Below are positions 1-6,708 of a DNA stretch of 13,788 nucleotides, piece by piece. The notes below the pieces were generated by a model. The model had not been told where the DNA came from, ran no database searches, and worked only from the letters and a program-made list of their open reading frames with translations. Numbering within the stretch: the stretch's first letter is position 1; every line of letters starts with the position of its first letter. A program made the position numbers and the translations under genes. This DNA comes from Mesenet sp031546805 (lineage in GTDB: Bacteria > Pseudomonadota > Alphaproteobacteria > Rickettsiales > Anaplasmataceae): positions 1 to 13,788 of the forward strand of contig JAVBJW010000009.1 in the NCBI GenBank assembly GCA_031546805.1, in the 5' to 3' direction.

Positions 1-1
1 A

Positions 2-234
2 AATGGAGTAGTGTTATCTGATCATTTGCATCTATTTGTAGTAATACCGCCTCATATATCTGCTAGCGATTTTGTGCTAAAGGTAGGTCGTAGTGTAAGA
101 TTCAGCAAGAATTTCTAGAATTGAAGAAATATATTGGGGCAGGCACTTTTGTGGAATTTAGCGCTACCAGCTGTCATATTACAGATGAAATGAATACGCA
201 TACAGATGCACATCAACCTGAACTCTACATCTAA
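2..234 (+). pseudogene. IS200/IS605-family TnpA transposase remnant, partial and frameshifted
   Basis: This is the C-terminal part of an HUH (Y1) transposase; its start lies left of the window. One frame reads SDHLHLFVVIPPHISASDF, the family's HUH region, with the two histidine codons at 23-25 and 29-31. That frame stops at about 119. The homology continues in another frame as EFLELKKYIG and then ITDEM...DAHQPELYI, ending at TAA 232-234. Members of the family usually have a catalytic Tyr in the segment after TDE (as in NTYIDAHQ). Here the codon at 199-201 is CAT (His), so the nucleophile appears lost in addition to the frameshift. The family's W/F-rich stretch after KKRYWG is also scrambled. 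The gene is dead. The right-end hairpin follows 48 bases downstream. Identification rests on recalled family motifs. Confidence 0.8.
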
Positions 235-281
235 CATAAGATTGGTGTAGCTTTAGCTTCCAACCCAGCACAACATACAAC

Positions 282-302
282 CTATCTGCTTTCAGCAGAT
301 AG
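282..302 (+). repeat. Right-end hairpin of the IS200/IS605-type element
   Basis: A perfect 9-bp stem (282-290 paired with 294-302) closes over the three-base loop TTC. It lies just downstream of the decayed tnpA stop. IS200/IS605 elements carry subterminal imperfect hairpins that the transposase recognises on single-stranded DNA, and the position and size fit the right end. The matching left-end hairpin would lie outside the window. The element probably ends somewhere between 303 and about 320, where IS5-type homology begins. Confidence 0.7.
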
Positions 303-312
303 TGGTTGAGTT

Positions 313-781
313 GAATATATTTTTTCTCATTTTACCTAATACTATCTTTACTCCATCTCTTTCGTTAGCAGCTCCTACATAACAACCTAGGATAAAACCC
401 TGAGTGTTATATGCCTTTTTCTACCATTTACTTTTTTACTTCCATCATAAATCCCAATTTTTCTGTAGTCTTTACAGATCTACTATACAGGCACTTGGAT
501 CTTTCTTGTTTTTCTTCTACTATATTTAGTCATTTCATATTCTCAAAAATTCCCTGCTTCTTCCATTGCCTGATATACAGTCTTCCATTATGGGAGATCA
601 TTCGGTAAATCCCGCCATTGGTACCATGTGCGCAATACATAGAAAATTGCAATATTTCTCTTTTGCTATACTTTGACGGCCTTCCTCCCTTCTTGTGGTG
701 AGTACGTAGGAAGATATGGCAAATAACAACTTCTATTAATTCTCTTGTTTTTCGTCTTGATAGATTTGTGGAAACTTGCAT
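313..781 (-). pseudogene. IS5-family transposase remnant, multiply frameshifted and truncated
   Basis: The intact N-terminal piece starts at ATG 781-779 and reads MQVSTNLS, then KKGGRPSKYSKREIL, then RQWKKQGIFENMK before a stop at about 530. These are typical of the N-terminal domain of IS5-family DDE transposases. Downstream, other frames carry SVKTT, then YDGSKKVNGRKRHI, then QGFILGCYVGAANERDGVKIVLGKMRKNIF. They correspond to the segment around the first catalytic Asp and to the segment around the second. The second Asp (usually in VVDTQG) is missing because of a small deletion after RKRHI, and the first is doubtful. Homology stops at about 313, next to the IS200-type right end, so the C-terminal third with the catalytic Glu is absent. 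The gene is clearly non-functional. The exact IS5 subgroup was not determined. Confidence 0.8.
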
Positions 782-895
782 TATCCATAACTATGGTTAT
801 ATCAACAGGTAGTTTATTTTATACCTAGAGATTTACTATAGTCATAGAAGGTTATAGATATATTAATGAAAATTATAATGATTTAATACGCTGCT

Positions 896-1648
896 TTACA
901 AATGATTTTTAAATAAATCTTCAATAGATTTTAAACTATCATAATCTGTAAAATCTGGTTTAAGTGGAGTAATAGTAATAAAACCCTTATTCACCACCTC
1001 TACACTACCGCTACCAATAAGTGAACGATTCTCATGTATAACACATAACCCATTATCATCTACGCTTTCAATACAGCTTAAATTACTGCTTACTTCATGT
1101 TGTCCCTGTTCAACACATTTTATTCCCAGCACTTTTTCTATATGAGGAAAGTTTACATTAATCACAACATTTTTTGGCCAGCCAGTGGTTACTAGTTTAT
1201 TTATAATATCAGGTGCAAAATTCTTTGCTGGATTCCAATTTATTTCAGAATTTTTACCCTTATACATTTGACTGAGTGCAATAGATGGAATGGATAATGT
1301 AGCACCTTCCATAGCTGCAGCAATAGTACCTGAATAGCCAACATCAGTACCAACATTTAATCCATGATTTATACCAGATAAAATCAAATCCGGTTTTTTA
1401 TCCATAATCTTGTTTAATGCAAGAATTACACATTCTGCAGGTGTGCCGTCTATAGTGTATATCCTTTTTCCTAAATCATTAATTTGTATTGGCCTTCGTA
1501 AACTTAAAGAGCGACTAGCACCACTCATATCAATGTCTGGAGCTACTACCCATACTTCTGAAACAAATTTTAATTTTGTTGCTATCTCGTACAACAAGGT
1601 TATTCCAGCACTACCAAAACCATCATCATTGGTAAGCAAAACTATCAT
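896..1648 (-). CDS. surE: 5'/3'-nucleotidase SurE
   Basis: SurE is a metal-dependent cytosolic phosphatase that dephosphorylates nucleoside 5'- and 3'-monophosphates and can act as an exopolyphosphatase. The 250-residue protein matches the usual family length. The N-terminus LLTNDDGFGSAGI carries the metal-binding pair D8-D9. DMSGASRSLS (about 40-49) supplies the Ser ligand, GTPAECV is at 68-74, and DLILSGINHGLNVG (87-100) contains the metal-binding Asn94. The TDVGYSGTIAAAMEG segment (101-115) is also diagnostic. The ATG start is supported by an AGGAG Shine-Dalgarno at 1663-1659, about ten bases upstream. The gene is monocistronic as far as the window shows: it is divergent from the EVE gene across a 407-base gap, and downstream lie only IS remnants. 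No inactivating change is seen. Confidence 0.97.
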   Translation of the reverse strand: MIVLLTNDDGFGSAGITLLYEIATKLKFVSEVWVVAPDIDMSGASRSLSLRRPIQINDLGKRIYTIDGTPAECVILALNKIMDKKPDLILSGINHGLNVGTDVGYSGTIAAAMEGATLSIPSIALSQMYKGKNSEINWNPAKNFAPDIINKLVTTGWPKNVVINVNFPHIEKVLGIKCVEQGQHEVSSNLSCIESVDDNGLCVIHENRSLIGSGSVEVVNKGFITITPLKPDFTDYDSLKSIEDLFKNHL

Positions 1649-1658
1649 ACACTACAAT

Positions 1659-1663
1659 CTCCT
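1659..1663 (-). promoter_or_regulatory. Shine-Dalgarno of surE
   Basis: AGGAG on the minus strand lies ten bases before the surE ATG and fixes that start codon. No convincing -35/-10 pair was found further upstream; an AT-rich TATAGT-like stretch occurs near 1705 but has no clear partner. Confidence 0.6.
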
Positions 1664-1730
1664 GTTAAATTAAAAAAGCATTCTGTTTTTATTAATCTTA
1701 TTACTATAGTAGTAAAAAAATAATGTATAG

Positions 1731-1898
1731 CTAAGAACATGTCTTGAAATTCATTATACAGCTATTTTAATCTAATTTCACATTCTACATCGTTAATTTT
1801 CTTATAGATATGTCCAATATCTATAAGAAAATTGACTTGTATATCATAAAATTATTTTTAAAATCCACTGCACAAGCAATCTCAAGACATGTTCTAAG
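1731..1898. repeat. MITE-like element bounded by inverted repeats
   Basis: The left arm 1731-1747 (CTAAGAACATGTCTTGA) and the right arm 1882-1898 are reverse complements at 16 of 17 positions, with 14 of those contiguous (1734-1747 / 1882-1895). Weaker pairing continues a few bases inward. The 168-base unit has no open frame and contains a second, perfect hairpin near its centre. Size, terminal repeats and lack of coding capacity suit a miniature transposable element or a palindromic small repeat. No target-site duplication could be defined, and only one copy is in this window, so the classification is an inference. Confidence 0.55.
1792..1836. repeat. Long central hairpin inside the inverted-repeat element
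   Basis: A perfect 17-bp stem (1795-1811 with 1817-1833) closes over the five-base loop GTCCA. One T-G position and two further pairs extend it to 20 bp (1792-1836). It is AT-rich and lies between two divergent genes, so it is not placed as a terminator for either neighbour. It is therefore more likely part of the repeat element, or a structured transcript. Confidence 0.7.
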
Positions 1899-2027
1899 TT
1901 TAATAAAAATTAATAAGTAGTATAAATTTAAAAATACACAACAGAAATTTACTTAACCTCTGTTTAATGTCTTTTAGTATTAATTCGCCAGAGCAAATAA
2001 TATTAACTAGAATTCTAATTTTGTTGA

Positions 2028-2033
2028 TATACT
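2028..2033 (+). promoter_or_regulatory. Candidate -10 box for the EVE-ybeY operon
   Basis: TATACT lies 22 bases before the TTG start and just ahead of the Shine-Dalgarno. The best upstream partner is TTAACT with a 19-base spacer, which is weak. In such AT-rich DNA a lone -10 box is modest evidence. Confidence 0.35.
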
Positions 2034-2042
2034 AGCTTTTTT

Positions 2043-2050
2043 AGGAAGAG
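2043..2050 (+). promoter_or_regulatory. Strong Shine-Dalgarno selecting a TTG start
   Basis: AGGAAGAG ends five bases before the TTG at 2056. This is the best Shine-Dalgarno match on this strand and makes the non-ATG start of the EVE-domain gene credible. The next in-frame ATG (residue 18) would remove the conserved N-terminal WFLKVEP motif. Confidence 0.7.
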
Positions 2051-2055
2051 ATAAC

Positions 2056-2454
2056 TTGCAGTTTTGGTTTTTAAAAGTAGAGCCTAGTATTTATCCATGG
2101 GAAAACATGGTTGAGGACAGGATTACCAACTGGGATGGCATATACAATTATCAAGCGCAAAAATATATGAGGTCTATGAAATTGGGTAATTTGGCTTTCT
2201 TTTATCATACGGAAAAAGAGAAGGCTATTGTTGGAATAGTTAAGGTCTGTAGAGAATATTATTGTAATAATGATGCAAAATTTGGTATTGTAGACGTTGA
2301 GTATGTTGAATCTTTAAGTAATAAAGTTACTCTAGCACAGATAAAACAAAACTTGGATCTACAAGAGATGCTTATCTTAAAACAACCACGCTTATCAGTT
2401 TCTCCTATATTACAAAAAGAGTGGGATATTATTTTGCAGATGAGTACAAAGTGA
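2056..2454 (+). CDS. EVE-domain (PUA-like, Thy28-type) protein
   Basis: This is a small single-domain protein of the EVE family (formerly DUF55), related to human thymocyte nuclear protein 1. These PUA-like domains are thought to bind modified bases in DNA or RNA. The 132 residues show the family signatures in order: FWFLKVEP (3-10), TNWDGIYNYQAQKYMRSMK (24-42), LAFFYHT (46-52), IVGIVKV (58-64), VTLAQIK (91-97) and LKQPRLSVSP (108-117), ending in EWDIIL. Length is close to that of stand-alone bacterial EVE proteins, which are usually around 140-150. The start is TTG, supported by AGGAAGAG upstream and by the conserved N-terminus. Its stop codon overlaps the probable GTG start of ybeY (GTGA), so the two are likely translated together. 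No restriction or modification gene is nearby, and the physiological ligand is unknown. Confidence 0.9.
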   Translation: MQFWFLKVEPSIYPWENMVEDRITNWDGIYNYQAQKYMRSMKLGNLAFFYHTEKEKAIVGIVKVCREYYCNNDAKFGIVDVEYVESLSNKVTLAQIKQNLDLQEMLILKQPRLSVSPILQKEWDIILQMSTK

Positions 2455-2921
2455 TAGAAGTAAATGTCTATAGTGATAAGTGGTATAACATAATAAGTGA
2501 TCCGGAGAAATTTATAGAGGATGTCCTTAATATCTGCCTGGAAAAACTTAAGATAGCTGACTATCAACCAACGATTTCGATACTAATGGCTGATGATAGT
2601 GTATTACATAAACTCAATTTAAAATATTGCGGCAAAGACAAACCAACTAATGTACTTTCTTTCTCTTATGATAAATTATCGAAAGGGTGCTGTTTAGGAG
2701 ATATAGCAATATCAGTAGATACAATAGTTGCTGAATCAGATGAATATGACATTCCAGTGCTATCACATACTGCTCACATGATATTACATGGATTATTACA
2801 TATCTTAGGTTATGACCATGAGCAAGAAGATGAAGAAATTTTAATGCAAAACCTAGAGAAAGAAATCATGGCAGAACTAGATGCAAGATTGTACAATTCT
2901 TCAAGTAAAGAAAAATCTTGA
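2451..2921 (+). CDS. ybeY: Endoribonuclease YbeY, rRNA maturation factor
   Basis: YbeY is a zinc-dependent single-strand endoribonuclease of the UPF0054 family, needed for 16S rRNA 3'-end maturation and ribosome quality control. The signature HGLLHILGYDH is present and supplies three zinc-binding histidines (residues 113, 117 and 123 from the chosen start). PTNVLSF (65-71) and LGDIAIS (82-88) are the other family motifs. Two GTG starts are possible: 2421 and 2451. I prefer 2451 because it gives MIEVNVYSDKWY at the position where the family usually begins, a normal length of 156 residues, and a four-base GTGA overlap with the EVE stop. No strong Shine-Dalgarno precedes either, so translation is probably coupled to the upstream gene. 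The 3' end converges on SURF1 across 72 bases. Confidence 0.93.
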   Translation: MIEVNVYSDKWYNIISDPEKFIEDVLNICLEKLKIADYQPTISILMADDSVLHKLNLKYCGKDKPTNVLSFSYDKLSKGCCLGDIAISVDTIVAESDEYDIPVLSHTAHMILHGLLHILGYDHEQEDEEILMQNLEKEIMAELDARLYNSSSKEKS

Positions 2922-2993
2922 TGAGGTTTAAGAATCTTTTTTATATCCTGCTAAACATTGGTATACCATGGTAACTTTATAGACACCTGTACT

Positions 2994-3644
2994 TTAGCTT
3001 TTAATATCTCTATTTTTTAAGTAGCATATTATAAGCCATGCAAAAGCTAAGGCATACCAAGTGATCATGTATTGCAAATGATAATTTCTTGGCTTAGGTA
3101 ACGTGGTCAAAAGTATGCTGTCGTCTAACTTATCTGTTGCCCATAATATACATGGATTAAACTTTATTTCTGTACCATCAGATATTGCTTTAACATCAAG
3201 CCACGGCCATACATTATCTTTGCTATTATTTGTAATAAACTTATTAATATTTTTATGCGAGTCACAATACAATATGCCATTTACAGTTGTTCTTTTCACT
3301 TTTAACTCTGTATTTGCTCTTTTTTGTTCTTTGCTAATGACTCCTTTATTTACTAATATATATTCTCCTCCATCAAGAAGCATAGGAGTTAAAGCATAAT
3401 AGCCTTTTGCTCCAGCAAAAACATACAGCTCAAACTTGCTCAGCACACCTTCTACTATAACCTTTCTATAGGCAAAATCATTTATGTTTTTTGTCTGTGT
3501 TACTAACTCTATAGGCGACATATCCATTTTTGCTATAATGTTATTTTTCCAATTAAGTCTGAATAATTGCCATGTTCCAAGCATAAATAAAATTAAAAAA
3601 GGTATAGATACTATTAAAGTGATACTTAAAAATTTCTTATACAT
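2994..3644 (-). CDS. SURF1 family cytochrome c oxidase assembly protein
   Basis: This 216-residue inner-membrane protein has the two-helix SURF1 layout. The first transmembrane segment is at about 6-24, followed by GTWQLFRLNWK (23-33). A periplasmic domain of about 160 residues comes next. A second membrane segment near 190-209 is introduced by the family motif YHLQYMITWYALA. SURF1 helps insert haem a into subunit I of aa3-type cytochrome oxidase. The start lies 15 bases after the bacterioferritin stop, so the two are probably co-transcribed, at the distal end of the long minus-strand gene block. Family length is usually 220-250, so it is slightly short but complete at both ends. Confidence 0.93.
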   Translation of the reverse strand: MYKKFLSITLIVSIPFLILFMLGTWQLFRLNWKNNIIAKMDMSPIELVTQTKNINDFAYRKVIVEGVLSKFELYVFAGAKGYYALTPMLLDGGEYILVNKGVISKEQKRANTELKVKRTTVNGILYCDSHKNINKFITNNSKDNVWPWLDVKAISDGTEIKFNPCILWATDKLDDSILLTTLPKPRNYHLQYMITWYALAFAWLIICYLKNRDIKS

Positions 3645-3659
3645 CTCTTCTTAATATTG

Positions 3660-4118
3660 CTATATTTGCTTCTGTAAATAATTTTCAGCTCCTATTAATT
3701 TAATAATGTTCAGCTGTTTTGTAATCCAATCATCATGCCCCTCTTCATCTCTTAGAATATGCTCTAATAGATCAGCAGTTGCATAGTCTTTTTGACTTTC
3801 AGCAAGAGAAATTGCTTCCTTTAGATCTGTAATTCCACTCTTTTCTAGCTTTAAATCTGCTTCTAGAATCTCTTTTACTGTACTTCCTGTTAATATAGGA
3901 TTAGTTTCTTGAAAATTTGGCATGCCTTGTAGAAACATAATTCTAGAGGATATTTTTTCTACATGCATCATCTCTTCACTAAGCTCTTGTTTTTCTTTTT
4001 CAGCTAATTTGATGAAACCCCATGATTCAAAAATTGTTGAGTGCAAAAAATATTGACGCATAGAAGTTAATTCATTCCTTAGCAATATATTTAAGTGTTC
4101 TATTATTTCTATGCTCAT
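3660..4118 (-). CDS. bfr: Bacterioferritin
   Basis: Bacterioferritin is a 24-subunit cage that oxidises ferrous iron at a di-iron centre and stores it as mineral, with haem bound between subunits. All di-iron ligands are visible: E16 (NELTS), E49 and H52 (EEMMH), E92 (LEKSG), E125 and H128 (DEEGH). They sit at a constant -2 offset from the E. coli numbering. The haem-ligand methionine is M50. FLQGMPNFQ (62-70) is a further family motif. I start at ATG 4118 (MSIEIIEHLN), giving 152 residues, because an AAGG Shine-Dalgarno sits five to ten bases upstream. An in-frame extension to 4172 would add 18 basic and hydrophobic residues not typical of the family. It lies 77 bases after purH and 15 before SURF1. 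Confidence 0.95.
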   Translation of the reverse strand: MSIEIIEHLNILLRNELTSMRQYFLHSTIFESWGFIKLAEKEKQELSEEMMHVEKISSRIMFLQGMPNFQETNPILTGSTVKEILEADLKLEKSGITDLKEAISLAESQKDYATADLLEHILRDEEGHDDWITKQLNIIKLIGAENYLQKQI

Positions 4119-4195
4119 AAATACCTTACAAATAAATTTATATTTCAGTATATACTTTAAAGTTAAAAACAAAATGTTTTTTATATTTAGAGTTT

Positions 4196-5713
4196 CTAGT
4201 GATAAAAATTACGAATTCCAGTAAACAACATTGTTATACCATTTTTATCAGCTTCTGCTATTACTTCTTTGTCTTTTACTGAACCTCCAGGTTGAATTAT
4301 TGCTGTTATTCCAGCATTTGCACTTTGAGTTATACTGTCTGCGAATGGAAAAAATGCATCTGATGCTAAGACTGCCCTTTGGCAATTTCCGGCTTTTTCA
4401 ATTGCAATTTTAACGCTGTCAATTCTACTCATTTGCCCAGCACCTATACCAACTGCACTTTGATTTTTTACAATAACAATAGCATTTGATTTTACGTATT
4501 TACATACCTTCCACGCAAAGAGTAGTTCTAGTTTTTCTTGTTCTGTAGCAAAGCGCTGAGTTACCTGCTTTATCTCTTCTTCTTCTAGTCTATGTTTATT
4601 ACTTTCCTGCACGAGAAAGCCTCCAGTGACGTTTTGAATACTATAATTATTTTTTTCATATGGCTTAAGGAGAATGATACGCAAATTTTTCTTTGTTTTT
4701 AAAATTGCAAGTGCTTCATTACTTATAGATGGTGCAACTACTGCTTCTATAAATGTTTTATTCAACTCCTCTGCAAGTTCTAATTTTATTTCTCTGTTTA
4801 ATGCAACTATACCACCAAAGCTGCTAACTTCATCACAAAGTAGAGCTTTTTTATAGGCATCGAAAATATCACTGCCAAGTGCAACACCACATGGATTAGT
4901 ATGTTTTATGATAGCAACTGCAGGTTCTGTAAATTCAGATACAATTTGTACAGCAGCTTCTATATCTACTATATTATTATAACTTAAGTCTTTACCATGG
5001 CATTTTTCTAATGGATATTGTGTAAATTGATTACTATAAAAAGCAGCTTTTTGATGTGGATTTTCACCACATCTTAAATCTTGCACTTTAAGTCCATGAG
5101 ATATAAAAAACTTTGGTAAATTATCGTTTTCTAGCCAGTTATAGATATTAGCATCATAACAAGATGTTATTGCAAAAGCTTTAGCTGCTAATTGCTTTCT
5201 GTACTCCAGTGTAGTATTATTTTGATTACATCTCATCTGTTCCTTAAGAGTCTGATAATCATCAATTTCAGAAATTATTGTGACAAAATGAAAATTCTTT
5301 GCTGCTGCTCTCATTAATGCAACGCCACCTATGTCTATTTGTTCTATTATTTGTCCCTCAGATAAACTTACATTAGAGGAAGCTTGTGAAAATGGATAAA
5401 GATTAACAATTAAAAGGTCTATCGCTCCAATGTCTAATTGATTCATTTCTGAATTGTGTTCTCTTCTGTTACTTAAAATTCCTCCATGTATTTTAGGATG
5501 TAATGTTTTTACTCTACCATCCATTATCTCTGGAAACCTAGTATAATCTGATATCTCTTGAGTGCTAATTCCAGCATCTAATAACACTTTGTGAGTATTA
5601 CCTGTCGATATTATTTCAATTTTTTGCTCTAGTAAAAAAGATGCAAGATCTATTATATTTGTTTTATCGTAAACTGAAATTAAAGCTCTTTTAATCACTA
5701 TATTACTGGACAT
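4196..5713 (-). CDS. purH: Bifunctional AICAR formyltransferase / IMP cyclohydrolase
   Basis: PurH catalyses the last two steps of de novo purine synthesis: formylation of AICAR with 10-formyl-THF, then ring closure to IMP. The 505 residues cover both domains. The N-terminal MGS-like cyclohydrolase domain shows SVYDKT (13-18), RVKTLHPKIHGGIL (67-80), NLYPF (104-108) and IDIGGVALMRAAAKN (126-140). The C-terminal transformylase domain shows SYNNIVDIEAA (244-254), the catalytic K270-H271 in IKHTNPCGVA, SSFGGIVALN, and QPGGSVKDKEVI near the end. Some usually conserved positions differ: STGNT for STGGT (36-40), RCGENPHQ for RYGENPHQ (214-221), and RNFYH for RHFxH at the C-terminus. The gene overlaps the end of fabZ by 11 bases, which indicates co-transcription and probably translational coupling. 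Confidence 0.97.
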   Translation of the reverse strand: MSSNIVIKRALISVYDKTNIIDLASFLLEQKIEIISTGNTHKVLLDAGISTQEISDYTRFPEIMDGRVKTLHPKIHGGILSNRREHNSEMNQLDIGAIDLLIVNLYPFSQASSNVSLSEGQIIEQIDIGGVALMRAAAKNFHFVTIISEIDDYQTLKEQMRCNQNNTTLEYRKQLAAKAFAITSCYDANIYNWLENDNLPKFFISHGLKVQDLRCGENPHQKAAFYSNQFTQYPLEKCHGKDLSYNNIVDIEAAVQIVSEFTEPAVAIIKHTNPCGVALGSDIFDAYKKALLCDEVSSFGGIVALNREIKLELAEELNKTFIEAVVAPSISNEALAILKTKKNLRIILLKPYEKNNYSIQNVTGGFLVQESNKHRLEEEEIKQVTQRFATEQEKLELLFAWKVCKYVKSNAIVIVKNQSAVGIGAGQMSRIDSVKIAIEKAGNCQRAVLASDAFFPFADSITQSANAGITAIIQPGGSVKDKEVIAEADKNGITMLFTGIRNFYH

Positions 5714-6146
5714 GTTTTAAATCTTGAATCATTGCTAAAATTTCTGCTTCTGCAACTTTTTCATCATTTACATATGCGTTACAAGAAAATTTGCATGTAT
5801 TTTGACGATAATTAGTAACATTAGAGTTTAATATTAATGTATCTCCAGGAGTAACAGGTTTGCGAAATTTTGCATTCTCAATAGACATAAGATATACAGT
5901 TTTATCTTTTTGGTTTAATGCGCTCAGAATACATACCGCAGAAGTCTGTGCCATAGCTTCAATAATGAGCACACCAGGCATAACTGGATGACCAGAAAAA
6001 TGACCAGAAAAATAATGTTCGTTGAATGTGACATTCTTGATTGCCTTTGCATTCTTATGCGCTTCACACTCTATAACTCTATCTATTAATAAAAATGGAT
6101 AAGAATGCGGTAGTATCTCAATAATTTCTTTTATATTAAATTGCAT
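5703..6146 (-). CDS. fabZ: 3-hydroxyacyl-ACP dehydratase FabZ
   Basis: FabZ removes water from 3-hydroxyacyl-ACP in type II fatty acid synthesis. The 147-residue hotdog-fold protein carries HYFSGHFSGHPVMPGVLIIE (44-63), with the catalytic His49 and Glu63, followed by AMAQ. LPHSYPFLLIDRV (12-24) is the usual N-terminal signature. In most Gram-negative bacteria fabZ sits between lpxD and lpxA. Here it follows ompH by three bases and overlaps purH by 11, with no lpx gene, in line with the absence of lipid A in Anaplasmataceae. Its role is then limited to phospholipid acyl chains. Length and motifs are normal. Confidence 0.96.
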   Translation of the reverse strand: MQFNIKEIIEILPHSYPFLLIDRVIECEAHKNAKAIKNVTFNEHYFSGHFSGHPVMPGVLIIEAMAQTSAVCILSALNQKDKTVYLMSIENAKFRKPVTPGDTLILNSNVTNYRQNTCKFSCNAYVNDEKVAEAEILAMIQDLKHVQ

Positions 6147-6149
6147 ATG

Positions 6150-6707
6150 TTAGAGCTTATCAATTGTTTTAATATCAAAATTAGGCACTTTCTTATTTAA
6201 TATTTTTATTACTTTATCTGATATATCAATCTCGTCTGTTGAATAAAAGACTTGCTCTTCTTTTGATATAAACAATATTAAACTCATATTCTCTTCTTTT
6301 GCTATACTACTTGCTATATTTTTAATTGAATTAAAAATCTCTTTAACTCCAGCAACATAAGATTCTTTAAGTTTTATATTTTTTATTGATATATCTTGTT
6401 GTACGTTTTGTACTGAATTATTAAAGTCTTGAACTTTTTGGTTAAAAACCTCTTCAGATAATATACCTTGCTGTTTTGATAATGCTTGTTCAGCTTGACG
6501 CAGCTCTTCTTCTTGCTTAAAGGAATCTTTTTGTAAATTAGATTGCTCAATCTCTATTTGCCTTTTTATATCCTGAAAAGCCAATGACTCAGAAAGAATT
6601 TTATCTCTATCAATAATTGCAAGCTTCATATGATCCTTGCTACTGCAAACCCCTTGAGTATTGAAGAGAGAAAAAATAATAACAGTAAAAATTAAAAATT
6701 GCTTCAT
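6150..6707 (-). CDS. OmpH/Skp family periplasmic chaperone
   Basis: The product is a 185-residue secreted protein of the OmpH/Skp family. These trimeric periplasmic chaperones hold unfolded outer-membrane proteins on the way to the BAM complex. A signal peptide is clear (MKQFLIFTVIIFSLF, with a likely cut in the QGVCSS region). It is followed by KLAIIDRDKILSES, the usual first strand and helix start. A long Q/E/K-rich helical stretch at roughly 45-125 forms the coiled-coil arms, and the C-terminal strand region begins near MSLILFIS. I choose ATG 6707, one base after the bamA stop. An in-frame TTG at 6725 would add six residues and overlap bamA. The order bamA-skp is conserved across proteobacteria, which supports the assignment despite low sequence conservation. 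Confidence 0.88.
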   Translation of the reverse strand: MKQFLIFTVIIFSLFNTQGVCSSKDHMKLAIIDRDKILSESLAFQDIKRQIEIEQSNLQKDSFKQEEELRQAEQALSKQQGILSEEVFNQKVQDFNNSVQNVQQDISIKNIKLKESYVAGVKEIFNSIKNIASSIAKEENMSLILFISKEEQVFYSTDEIDISDKVIKILNKKVPNFDIKTIDKL

Positions 6708-6708
6708 T

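Larger units (their letters stand above)
1649..2042. other. Divergent intergenic region between surE and the EVE gene
   Basis: About 400 bases without a supported gene. It holds the surE Shine-Dalgarno at its left end, a nested inverted-repeat element at about 1731-1898 in the middle, and a -10-like box for the EVE-ybeY pair at its right end. All frames are interrupted and no protein remnant was recognised. Confidence 0.7.

Noticed and set aside
411..608. Open frame of 65 codons on + over the IS5 remnant
   Set aside because: It is antisense to recognisable IS5 transposase segments and has no motif of its own.
1410..1673. Open frame of 87 codons on + opposite surE
   Set aside because: Shadow of the surE coding strand; surE motifs are unambiguous.
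2259..2567. Open frame of 102 codons on - across the EVE/ybeY junction
   Set aside because: Antisense to two well supported genes, with no recognisable motif.
2919..2960. Possible terminator between ybeY and SURF1
   Set aside because: A six-base imperfect stem before a T-run can be drawn, but it is too weak and AT-rich to call.
3103..3399. Open frame of 98 codons on + opposite SURF1
   Set aside because: Antisense shadow in low-GC DNA; the SURF1 layout on - is complete.
4119..4195. Separate promoter for bacterioferritin
   Set aside because: TATACT is present but the only TTG-type -35 is 14 bases away, too close for a confident call.
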